Positions 24,103 to 34,496 of a stretch of 64,000 bases of DNA are shown here, piece by piece. Where the stretch lies: NCBI GenBank assembly GCA_936450465.1, contig OW388297.1, positions 53,188,989-53,252,988 on the forward strand, given 5' to 3'. The notes beneath the pieces were generated by a model. The model was not told the origin of the DNA, made no database searches, and was given only the letters and a program-made list of their open reading frames with translations. The stretch is from Gibbula magus. Taxonomy: Eukaryota; Mollusca; Gastropoda; Trochida; Trochidae. The first letter of the stretch is position 1, and each line of letters starts with the position of its first letter. The translations under genes and the position numbers were made by a program.

Positions 24103-25336
24103 AACAAGTGTTTGCCACTAACATGGCAATGTCCCCCGCCGGTGACATTGAGTTAGTAAGACACATCATTGGAGCTACTTGGGTTCATGATATATCGTGT
24201 TAATAAGAGTTCTAAAAGTGGTCAAAGTGTTGTAGTGACCTTGAAAATAAGGTCAAGGTCACCAAATCGACGCCGGTGACATTGAGTTAGTAAGACACAT
24301 CATTGGAGCTACTTTGGTTCATGATATATCGTGTTAATAAGAGTTCTAAAAGTGGTCAAAGTGTTGTAGTGACCTTGAAAATAAGGTCAAGGTCACCAAA
24401 TCGACTGGCGTCTGCGTCATCCTCCAATGTAGACTGACACCAAATTTGAAAACATTTGGTCCAACCGGTCATAATAAATGGTGATAACAAGAGTTAGAAA
24501 AGTGCTCAAAGTGTTGCGGTGACCTTGAAAATAAGGTCAAGGTCACCAAAATAAACTGGTGTCTGTGTCTTTCCCCAATGTAGGCTGAAACCAAATTTGA
24601 AGACTTTGGATGCAACGCTTCATGAGATATCGCGTAAACAAGAGTTCAAAAAGTGGTGAAAGTGTCATGGTGACCTTGAAAATAAGGCCAAGGTCACCAA
24701 AAGTGACTGGTGTCTGCGTCTTCCCACAATGTAGGCAGAAACCAAATTTGAAGACTTTGGATGTAACGCTTCATGAGATATCGCGTAAACAAGAGTTCAA
24801 AAAGTGGTGAAAGTGTCGTGGTGACCTTGAAAATAAGGCCAAGGTCACCAAAAGTGACTGGTGTCTGCGTCTTCCCACAATGTAGGCAGAAACCAAATTT
24901 GAAGACTTTGGATGTAACGCTTCATGAGATATCGCGTAAACAAGAGTTCAAAAAGTGGTGAAAGTGTCGTGGTGACCTTGAAAATAAGGCCAAGGTCACC
25001 AAAAGTGACTGGTGTCTGCGTCTTCCCACAATGTAGGCAGAAACCAAATTTGAAGACTTTGGATGTAACGCTTCATGAGATATCGCGTAAACAAGAGTTC
25101 AAAAAGTGGTCAAAGTGTCGTGGTGACCTTGAAAATAAGACCAAGGTCACCAAAAGTGACTGGTGTCTGCGTCTTCCCACAATGTAGGCAGAAACCAAAT
25201 TTGAAGACTTTGGATGTAACACTTCATAAGATATCGCGTAAACAAGAAATGTGACGTACGTACGTACGTACGGACGGACGGACGGACGGACGCCGCTGAA
25301 TACATAGTCCCCCGTTCCGCGTTGCGGCGGGGGACA
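24103..25336 (+). mobile_element. HINE (Helentron-associated, pearl-like) family A, copy 1
   Basis: The layout, left to right, is a 5' end acaagtgtttgccactaac, then GTCCCCCGCCG; seven tandem core units with gtgaccttgaaaataagg at 24,235, 24,369, 24,520, 24,670, 24,821, 24,972 and 25,123 (period 150-151 bp after the first); an ACGT/ACGG microsatellite at 25,252-25,293; and a terminal hairpin GTCCCCCG (25,307) / CGGGGGAC (25,328). Tandem core plus ACGG microsatellite plus terminal hairpin is the known plan of bivalve pearl/HINE elements. Edges are set by comparison with the intact host element at 37,984-38,702. Such elements code for no protein. Movement would need a Helentron Rep-helicase elsewhere. 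Confidence 0.75.
25252..25293. repeat. (ACGT)n(ACGG)n microsatellite in HINE
   Basis: gtacgtacgtacgtacggac followed by repeated ggac units. It is the microsatellite segment that separates the tandem core from the terminal hairpin in this element family. Confidence 0.9.
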
Positions 25337-26324
25337 AAAATAAAGTTGCATAAATTTTATGGGACGACGTGCTGCGTATTGATACACGGACGGTTGCTTG
25401 ACTAGCACTTGACTCACGATTTGATATCTTAATAATATCTTTATTGTCTCATTTGTCAACCCAATAGAGCTGTAAGTGAAATTTTCTTCAGTGTGGTAAC
25501 ATAATTAAACCATCAAATTTGCTTTACTATTATTTAATTACAAAGAACTGAAAATAAGAAACAATATTCAGGCTTCCGTCCGTCGTGCTTCTTTCGAATG
25601 ACGTAACCATGGTTATGACGTCACACTAGTAAACGGTTGTGACGTTACAGTGACGTAGCATCGCTTGTGAAGCTTTCGGCAATGCTTTCGATTCCCCTTA
25701 CACTTTGCGCTTTTCTGCCTTGTTAATGATAATTTGAGTAACATTTTCCCTGCTTGTGCTGGTAATATTAGGCCAAATCCATGCTAATACTTTAATCAAC
25801 TGAAAAAATACTAGCAGTGTTATTTAAACATAAATTCCGGAGATTGAAGTGGGAAAACATTGAAAAGTACGAGAAGTCCGAGAAGTGCCGAAGTTTAGAG
25901 AAAGTAGAACCGTCAGCCGTGCAATACGGAATTCACCGTGCAATACGGAAATCGACCACGGAAACCGTATTGCACCCCTGTATTACTATCTTAAGTTTAC
26001 ATGGGTATATAATAAATTTGTGTCTGATGTATGTGTTTGATAATGATATATGGAGGAAATTAGGTCTTATTTAAGCGAGTCATACTATCAGCAGTCCTTA
26101 TCATTTATAACATGTTCAATCCCACAAAAATAGTCAATCGATAGCTTGATATGTACTAAGAACTTTTTGAAATGTTTTATGTCGTGTTCATCATAATTTC
26201 AATAGTTCCTGCATGCTCTTACATGTCAATGCATAATAATACTTCATGACAGAACCATTCCTTGAACGATATCGGGAGTGTAGCGAGTATTATCATTGAG
26301 GCTAGGTTTCCTTATATTAGACTG

Positions 26325-27740
26325 AGATATGATTAAGATATCCTGCTGACAAGCTTAACATGCAAGTTAGAAAATTCAATTTCCGCTGTAACCTTGAGAA
26401 TAATGTCAAGGTCACAACAATCTAATCAACCCTTTGTCTTCCACAGAAGAAGCTATGTCTAAGATATAAAGAGATTCCAGTGAACGTTTCTTGAGGTATC
26501 CCGCTGACAAGGGTAAAATCAACGTCGTCGCCAGGGGTGATCAACTAATACATGTAAACAAGTAATTGTCACAAACGTGACCATGTCCCCGCCGCAATTA
26601 AGAAATGAGCTAAAAGAATGGACACACAGCTTGTACCGAGTAGTGACATTTACATGTTTGATTCAATTATTGTTATATCGGGCAACATTTTTTAAATGGT
26701 CAAAGTATTGTAGTGACCTTGAAAACGGGGTCAAGGTCACCCAAATCGACTGGTGTCTGCGTATTCCCCATATGAAGACAGGTACCAAATTTGAAGACTC
26801 TAGGTACAGCAGTTCATGAGATATCGTGCTAACAACATTTGACAATCAGTCTTGTAGTGACCTTGAAAATAATTTCAAGGTCAACCAAATCGACTGGTAT
26901 CTGGATATTCCCCAAATGAAGACTGATACTAAATTTAAAACCAATAGTTCTAGCGGTTCATGAGGAATCGCACTAACAACATTATCAAAACTGGTCAAAG
27001 TCTCGCCGTGACCTTGAAAATTAGGTGAAGGTCACCGAAAACTTTTCAGGTCTGCGTATTCCGCAGATGAAGACTGGTACCAAATTTGAAGATTCTAGGT
27101 TGAGCAGTTCATTAACTATCGCGCTAACAACATTTTCAAAACTGGTCAAAGTCTCGCCGTGACCTTGAAAATGACGTCAATGTCACCGAAAACTTTTCAG
27201 GTCTGCTTATTCCCCAAATGAAGACTGGTTCCAAGTTTGAAGATTCTAGGTTGAGCAGTTCATTAGATATCGCGCTAACAAAATTTTCAAAACTGGTCAT
27301 AGTCTCGCCGTGACCTTGTAAATGACGTCAAGGTCACCGAAAACTTTTCAGGTCTGCTTATTCCCCAGATGAAGACTGGTACCAAGTTTGGAGATTCTAG
27401 GTTGAGCGGTTCATTAGATATCACGCTAACAAGAAGCGGGACGGACGTACGGACGGACAGACGGATGGACGTACGGAGCTGAATACTATGTCCCCCGCTC
27501 CGCGCTTCGCGGCGGCGGGGGACAATGATAAAGGCTTGACGCAGGAGAGACGTAACAGCACTGTGAGGAGTTTGGGGTAAAATGACAAAGTCTCGTTGTG
27601 ACCTTGAAATGAAGGTCAAGGTGACAAAACTATGTAGGACCATTACTCTCCCTATGATGAACCCATATGCAAATAATCCAGTGAATAGTACTTGATTTAG
27701 TCCATATCGTACGGACGGACGGACGGACGCAGTCTTATAA
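26325..27740 (+). mobile_element. Outer HINE split by a nested HINE
   Basis: The left part (26,325-26,556: gctgacaagcttaacatg, aaccttgagaataatgtcaa, tcccgctgacaagggtaa) and the right part (27,525-27,740: gttgtgaccttgaaatgaag, ccagtgaatagtacttgatt, then ACGGACGG) together correspond to the contiguous HINE at 49,926-50,612. Between them lies another HINE. The outer element lacks recognisable terminal hairpins, so it is also truncated or eroded at its ends. Confidence 0.65.
26557..27524 (+). mobile_element. HINE family A, copy 2 (nested)
   Basis: The 5' end aacaagtaattgtcac, then atgtccccgccgc, corresponds to the copy-1 5' end. Five core units have gtgacc at 26,713, 26,857, 27,008, 27,159 and 27,310 (period about 150 bp). 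An ACGG-type microsatellite lies at 27,441-27,477, and the end is a hairpin GTCCCCCGC ... GCGGGGGAC (27,490-27,523). It is inserted inside an older HINE. The long minus-strand frames over it are translations of the tandem repeat and not genes. Confidence 0.75.
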
Positions 27741-27789
27741 TAATTAACATCTGGGTAGCCTTGCACCTGAAGCGACCTGACATATACAG

Positions 27790-27950
27790 ATGAGGTACGG
27801 TCATTTAAGGTTCATCGCCTTTTTCAACGGTATTTTATGTTATCACGGTATTATTTAAGGGTGAAAGCCCACAACACGAGTGTGGTTTTGTGAGATTAAA
27901 CCTCCATCACCAATTTGAACTAGCAAATGATTGGTAGTACTGATCCTCAT
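27790..27950 (+). mobile_element. Ancient SINE core relic
   Basis: ggttcatcgcctttttcaac, gtgaaagcccacaac, gagattaaacctccatcacc and gaactagcaaatgattgg line up in order with the central part of the SINE at 34,920-35,085 (gtttaacgccgctttcaag, agaaagcccgcaacgcc, ggaactagcgaaccatggg). Divergence is heavy. The tRNA head is not present here. Confidence 0.55.
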
Positions 27951-28259
27951 AAAACATTACCTCAATATTTTAGCATCAGGTATATCAGCTGATTAATAAG
28001 ACACCATTCATGTGAATTAGTTTACTCCATGTTTACCTATCATGTATTCTGTGTTAGTTGATCTTACAAGCATTGCCGACATTGTCAATATGATTTTGGA
28101 TATTAGATTGTCAGTTCATGTTATATTCTTGAAAGGTTAAAAAAAGCAACTGTTTATCAACAGTAGTCGATAGATTACTCCTTGATAAAGATGAAATACA
28201 GCTGTTTTTATTCGATCAATATCTTACATAGATGTAGAATTTGTTTTACAATTGTGTTT

Positions 28260-28810
28260 GAAGCAAAGTGTGTCAAGGGCTTCATCAACGCCATGTTTGC
28301 CTCCCGGAGATGTCTTTGAACATCCACTTTCATTTTGAACTGTGCTCGAATCCGTCATAATTGAGAGTGCAAACATGGAGATGAATCCACGTGTTATCTC
28401 AAACGTTGGGTGTGTTATACATATACAGGTGTCAAATGTGTGTGTCTTGAAGAAACTTTACAAACTTGTTTGTGCTTGCTTTTTACACTTGAAATTGACT
28501 AGTCGAAGGGAAATTCGTCACTTGGTAAAATTTTGTAAAGGTATTGGACAGATGCCATTTATTTAAATATTTGAATAATGTTGTTACCTTCTTATTTCAT
28601 ATTTGTTGGTGAATAAAGTATATCGATTCTTAAAACAATCTAATTAACTGTGTTCAGCCGCTTACATGCTGAATACCTGAAATAGATTATGGATAGATTA
28701 GCTAAATTCAGATTAAGGAAAAAAACAAGACTTTCCAATGGAATGCAGAACGTAATTGAAGATGGTAAAGAAGTCAAGGTGACCTTGACCTAGACACAAC
28801 GAACCTGTGC
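28260..28810. repeat. Partial third copy of the 22.3-23.1 kb block
   Basis: cacgtgttatctcaaacgtt, then gtgttatacatatacagg, matches 22,385-22,430 and 57,465-57,510. gaagtcaaggtgaccttgac (28,770) matches 23,071 and 58,156. Sequence like 28,325-28,390 also recurs at 63,800-63,862. Confidence 0.65.
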
Positions 28811-30770
28811 CTTGTCAATCATTCCTGTCTTTTCCCTTGTTAACCACGTGGCTTTTTTAAAAAAGGACATAAATTGATCATTCCAAATAAGGATTTTTAT
28901 TCATAAGTTTAGAAATGAAGTTTTACTTAAGTGGTTCTACTACATTAGTTATGATTTTGTATAATAATAATGCAACTTAAAGCATGAATTATCTTCAATA
29001 TCCATAATGCATATTCATAGTATTATTTTATCTTTAAAATAATGTAAAACACCAGATGTTGCAGATACAACCTACCTAAATATCATTTTATATTGAGTTG
29101 CTTCCATAAAAAGGCATGGTTGTAAACTCCACATAATGGAATGGAATTGAGTTTTTTCTCACTGTATTTAAGGGGATAAGAAAGCTTTTTTTCTGCTCAC
29201 CAGCAGTTTTAGATGTTCATAAATTTAAAGATTTTATGTCCATGTACGGTAACGGTAAACAGAACAAGTTCATTAGAATGTCAACTGCTTCTGCTGTTAC
29301 CTATATAATTGCGCTATGTGAATCAGTGTATGTACTTGTGCGAATTATTCTTCACTGTATGAAAACAATTGATCTTGTTCCATCATATCTTTGAAAATGG
29401 TCAAAAGAAATTAATTTGCCAATAAAAGCTTACCCTCAATGTATATGGAATTTAATGACTTTGCTTTTTATTGATTAATTATATCAAGACTTACAACATA
29501 TTTGTATTTCTTAATTTAAATATTAGTTAATATATAGTTTCTGTTTGATTCCATATCAAAAGTGAAATTTTTGTATAATAAAGAACCTAGACTCACTAAT
29601 AATAGGATACATTTTACTTGAGAGATAATTTTTTCTTGACGGTATGCTTTTGGTACATGTATCCTGAAACTGTAATTCAAAAGACAAAACATTTATTTAA
29701 AAAAAGATAACGAGTTACTAATTACAGGAGAAATCACACGGCCATGTGAAGATTATAGATAGTATTAAAACATTTGCAGCAAATCCGGTGCATTCATATG
29801 TCAGATCCATAATATGCACTCTACCCTGAATCAGTTTACTTCATGTGCATGAACGTTTCATATACCATGTACGTTATTCATGTAGGAGCTTAGTTGAAAT
29901 GTGTGCATTCACGTTAACATTAACTGTTACAGGGGCCATGACCTTATATGTTGAATAAACTGTCTGTCTGTCTGCATTCACGTTAAGACAGATGGACTCA
30001 TTACCATTTTAACATTTATTTAAAAGCACAATTATCAGGAATAAACAACCCTTGTAACAAAATCCTACTTCCAGCTGCATGATATATATTTTAAAAAATA
30101 CTATTTGTCATGTTTAATGTTATCACTTTTTCCCAAGAACAGCTTACATTTTTAAAGCAGTTTAAAACTGAATTTCATTGAATACTTTGAATCATATCTA
30201 GTTTATCTTTCTAGTTTATTAATGCTTGAATCATTTTACTAAAACTCTGAATTAATAAATTGAGCATGATATAAGAGCTTAGTTGAATAACTTTACTTGA
30301 GGTCAAGAAATACAAAGTTTAGTATTATTTTTACTAGTTACATGTTTGTTTCATATTAACTAGATGATATATGATACCACCGATAGCTTACATTTTTTAT
30401 ATTTTATTTCAAAACGTAATTTATAGAGAACTTTAAACATATCTTATGTTATTGTTATAATTTAATCCGTTGTGCTAATATCAATAATGCCTAATATGTG
30501 TCATCCGTAACTGTCACATTTGATTGCTCAATAATCCCTTTGTAAGGAAGGTACTTTAAGCTTATTACTTAGTAACCAAACAATTTAATGTCACATCTCG
30601 CCCTACACAGCTTGAGTGAAGAGGTATCTTCAGCTAAATCTCTTGCTAACCCGGACATTAGTATGTGTCTGTGTTTACTTAACACTTGACTACTTGCCTT
30701 AATGCTTATACAGAAATAGATAACAACTCAACTTCGGTGTACCTAGTAACACGATACAGTGTACATGTTT
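28811..30770. other. AT-rich non-coding stretch
   Basis: I see no conserved frame, long repeat or inverted terminus. A short segment at 29,935-29,970 (gccatgaccttatatgttga, then aataaactgtctgtctgtc) looks like the 3' tail of a retroelement, but nothing upstream supports a full element. 30,625-30,725 resembles 59,400-59,500. Confidence 0.5.
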
Positions 30771-31595
30771 AGCTAATCTGGCCTGAAAGGCCCGATGGGC
30801 TTATGGCATGGCATGGTGTCCGGGGTCCGTCCGTCCGTCTGTAAACTTTTCGAACCACTTGGTCTAGGGAGCTGAAATTTTGAGCAGACTCCTTGGCTAA
30901 TGGGGATTCAAAATTCTAGATTTCGTGACCCCATGACCCAAAATGGGGTCACGGGTCACATCCTTAAAATCCTATTTTCATCTTCTTCTACAGTTCCAAA
31001 AGGTCTAGAGAGCTGAAAAGTTGTGTGCAGACTCCTTGGCCAATGAGGATTCTAACTTGTAGTTCTCGTGACCCCATGACCCCAAATGGGGTCACAGGGG
31101 TCACATCCTTAGAAACTTATTTTCATATTCTTCCCAAGTTCCAAATGGTCTGGAGAGCTGAAAAGTTGTGTGCAGACTCCTTGGCCAATGGGGATTCTAA
31201 ATTGTAGATTTCGTGACCCCGTGACCCCAAATGGGGTCACCGAGGTCACATCCTTAAACATTTTTTCATCTTCTTCGCAAGGTCCAAAAGGTCTAGAGAG
31301 CTGAAAAGTTGTGTGCAAACTCCTTGTCCATGGGGATTCAAAATTGTAGATTTTGTGACCCCAATCTAGGTCACAGGTCATGACCCAAAAACCTTGTTTC
31401 ATCTTTATCTAAAGTATGTAAAGCTCCAGAAAGGTGAAATGTTGTGTAGAGACTATTTGGTCTAAGGTGATTCTTAAATGTAGGATTGATGACCCTGTGA
31501 CTCCAAATGTATTACTTGAGACAACTTAGATATTCAAACTTAGATAATAAATCAATGAAATCACGATGAGCTACAGAGTCCATGGCTCTATTTTT
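30771..31595 (-). mobile_element. HINE family B, short copy
   Basis: The right-hand (3') end lies at the low-coordinate side: ggcctgaaaggcccgatggg hairpin, ttatggcatggcatggtgtc, CCGTCCGTCC microsatellite, then gtaaacttttcg. About five tandem units follow (gtgacccc at 30,925, 31,068, 31,213 and 31,355, then a decayed one), period about 143 bp. The far end is gatgagctacagagtccatggctc at 31,565-31,590. The same ends bound the longer copy at 45,395-47,212. The last unit is eroded. Confidence 0.7.
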
Positions 31596-33890
31596 ATGAG
31601 TGTTGAAGACTGCCCATTTCAAATACTTAGGCAGTACATTATATCGATCTGTGAGGTTTTTCACGCATTGATTAGACACAACCAAGTGGTGACAATGCTC
31701 AGTTGATCGCTTCCAGTGCAGTTCAGCAACAACGAGCGATGCTCGCCGGATTTGCGACCTGTTTCATTGCTGGATATTATGAAATCTTCAGTCCAAGTCA
31801 ACATTTATGTACTCACAATATCATTCCACAATTTATTGTCTTTTTGGATTGAACTGAGCAGTTTATGTAAAATACATTTTGGTTAAATATATTTTTCATC
31901 TGTTCTGTTCTGTTCGACTGCAATGCCGGTGGCTTACTACGACTAGAATTATTGAAACTAACTTACATATGGGTCTTTAATTTCATTATGTTTTAGATAC
32001 GACAGTGCAACATCACCTTTTGAGGAAAGATCACACTAACATGTAAATATAAACAATAATGCAATGTCACTGCGCGAATGACGTCATAATGTTTCAAAGT
32101 AGTAACACAACAATACAAAAACCCGTCACAGTAACAAATGACATACAGAAATCTAAATTTGAGAAAACGTTTTGTGATTTTGCTTGATGAGTATCAAGAT
32201 GACAAACCTCTTGTGTGTAAAACAATATACTAAATAGGCGAATGATGTGGTCTCGCCTTTGATACAAACCCTTTAAATCCTTATATAATATTTACATAAC
32301 ATGTAAGAACGATATTCCCGCTTTATCAAGTAAGTTTGTTGTTATTTCGTATACAAAATATAGACATACACATCAATAATTTAAATTCTATTTCATTTGT
32401 TCAATAATACCTTTGCAATATTCACGGTTGAACAATTTTGTTAAGTGGTTGAAATCTTCCACTTGTTTCTCATTGTCTTCCTGGATTTTCATTTGCACTG
32501 AATGAATTCCAAATTTAAGCTGAAGAAACGTTCAGCGATGCTGCTTCAATGATTAGCATCTATCAGGATAACATCAAAGCCCCTTCCCTATAACACAATA
32601 TACTATATTAAGTGACGATCAATAATATGTTTATATTATTCATGATTAAACACTTTGCTAAGTGATTGAAATCTTCCACTATATTTTTTCATTGTTGTTC
32701 TCAATATTGTTGCCGTTCATTGAATGCAATTATTCAACTAATAGGTTTCTCAATTCAAGTGAAATAAGTTCTGTTTTTCATATGATTGGGTTTGAGTGTG
32801 CTACTCAACTGTTCATGTTCAGCGAAGTGAAGTGTTAAAACATGTACAATTCATTCCATGGTGACACTACTGAGTAAACTATTTATGACATTGTGTATAC
32901 GTTTTATATCAATTTAGTGCCGTACTTTCGTCGTCATGAATTAGTATTGTACATATCTATTAGTGTTGTTTTAATCTCTTTGTTCAAGGTAAACTTTTGT
33001 TTAAATTAATACTTAACGTTATCCATTTAGCATCATTTTAATGAATTTTAAATTGCATAAACATTGTTGATAACAACTGACAACATTTTAAAACATTAAA
33101 CACATATGGTCCTCGTTTATTTTTTCGGTTCAATACTGAAATTGAGCTTGAGCCTTGTTCATGAAATGTTCAGTGACTTTCTCTTTTAGGTTCTTTTCAA
33201 TTGTATAATGTTGCTCTGTGCACAGTCGTGTCATATAACTTTAATGTTGAAAGTTATAAAGACAAGAACAATAGTGTTCTAGATACATAATACAGAAGTT
33301 TATTCAATTCAATTTAATTATATGAAGGTCATTTTAATAGTTCTTTAAATGTTTTCTTCATATATTCTGTTATCAGAAGCTACTCTTTGTATTCCCTAAA
33401 ATATCATCTTCATCCGTACATGCTGAATAGTTATAAATCATGAACTAAGCAAAGTAGAAAAGTAGCCTAAAAAGGATGGCCCATTCCTGGATAGTTGACT
33501 ATTTTGTCAGCAACTGAATCCATTTTGAGGTTTATCCATTGCACAATGTCTATGTATTATTCTGAAAGAACGAGTTTGCCTTCAAATCAAAAGGTTTATG
33601 CATTCCCAGCTGATTACCACACCTCCTTGTGTTAAGATGATATTCATAGTATGACTCGAATAACTCAGTCACACAATTGCATAGCAATATCAGTAAAAGC
33701 TCCTTCATTAAATTCAGTAATTAGAAGCATCCCTTGTTGAATGTTTGAAACTCTATACTGATACAACGAGATCATCACATGATATTTATTTAAACGTACA
33801 TGGTAACGTAATTGAAATTTATAACTCAACCGTGGTGAGATCACTCATTAGATAACAATGAGTTGGTTACACACATGTGTGATACCACCA
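31596..33890. other. AT-rich non-coding stretch
   Basis: No gene or mobile-element ends recognised. 32,430-32,480 (aagtggttgaaatcttccac) and 32,655-32,700 (aagtgattgaaatcttccac) are two diverged copies of a motif also present at 60,465 and 61,580 (ggtggttgaagtctttcatc). This suggests another old duplication. Confidence 0.45.
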
Positions 33891-33900
33891 CGTGTTGTCG

Positions 33901-34041
33901 TAACGTCATAATCCGTGAGTGACGTCATAGTCGTTTTTGGATGACTTCACAATGTTAGCGTGCGCGACTCCAATGGCGGGTGACCAATTTGCAAGTGAGT
34001 GTCACAAACACCGATTTTCTAGCAATTCAGCGCTAAATAGA
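33901..34041. mobile_element. TGACGTCA-bearing insert, copy 2
   Basis: Shares taacgtcataatc, gtgacgtcatagtcgttt, cacaatgttagcg, ggcgggtgacc and agcaattcagcgc with 21,925-22,050. One perfect TGACGTCA lies at 33,920. The second octamer of the other copy is mutated here (tgacTtca). Confidence 0.55.
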
Positions 34042-34496
34042 TAAAAAGATACTGTCAAGTGGAGAAATCACATTGCCAAAACTAAATTAAAATTATTTTT
34101 CTTTAAATCTCCCATTAGATTCAATTTTCTCTGAAATGAATGTGTGAGGCAAAGGGAACTTTTTCTTCCTCCGACACTTTCAAAGTTACCTCAAGGGCGA
34201 TCTCTGGTATACCATGAAAATACTAGTTTATTAAGTGTGATAAGCCTCATGATTAGGCTTTATTTGACTATATATATATGATGTAGGTGTGTATTGTCTC
34301 ATTTCAAGTAAAGCTTGTTCATGATACAGTTTCATATATTTCGATTATTGAAAATATATCAAAAGTTATGGAAGTACATTTATATATTACCATTGCAACC
34401 TTTGTATTCATGAACAAGGCCTAGCTCCATAATGGCAATTGACACTGATTATGTAATGAAAGTAGTATCTGCAATTTTTTGCTTTTTTACTTTCAG

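Larger units (their letters stand above)
24066..26016. mobile_element. 720-bp DNA element, copy 1 (split by a HINE)
   Basis: The termini are TTTATTATATACCC (24,066) and its inverse GGGTATATAATAAA (26,003-26,016). The body (gcataaattttatgggacga; gtattgatacacggacggtt; ggcttccgtccgtcgtgctt; GTGCAATACGG repeats) matches 37,984-38,702 closely. In this copy a HINE (24,103-25,336) interrupts the element after aaattggtaaa. Inverted GTGCAATACGG/CCGTATTGCAC motifs lie near the right end. It has no transposase, so it is non-autonomous. The superfamily is not clear. Small open frames inside (such as 25,817-26,074) are shared by both copies only because the DNA is shared. Confidence 0.75.

Noticed and set aside
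24131..25240. Regular direct repeats that might be taken for a CRISPR array
   Set aside because: The period is about 151 bp with no unique spacers. The whole unit repeats, and it sits inside an element with microsatellite and hairpin end in eukaryotic DNA.
25073..25459. 128-codon minus-strand open frame
   Set aside because: It is a translation of HINE tandem units and the ACGG microsatellite (RPSVRPYVRTYV-type run), not a protein.
27287..27766. 159-codon minus-strand open frame
   Set aside because: It runs through two HINE ends and their microsatellites. The serine-valine-arginine runs come from CGTCCGT repeats.
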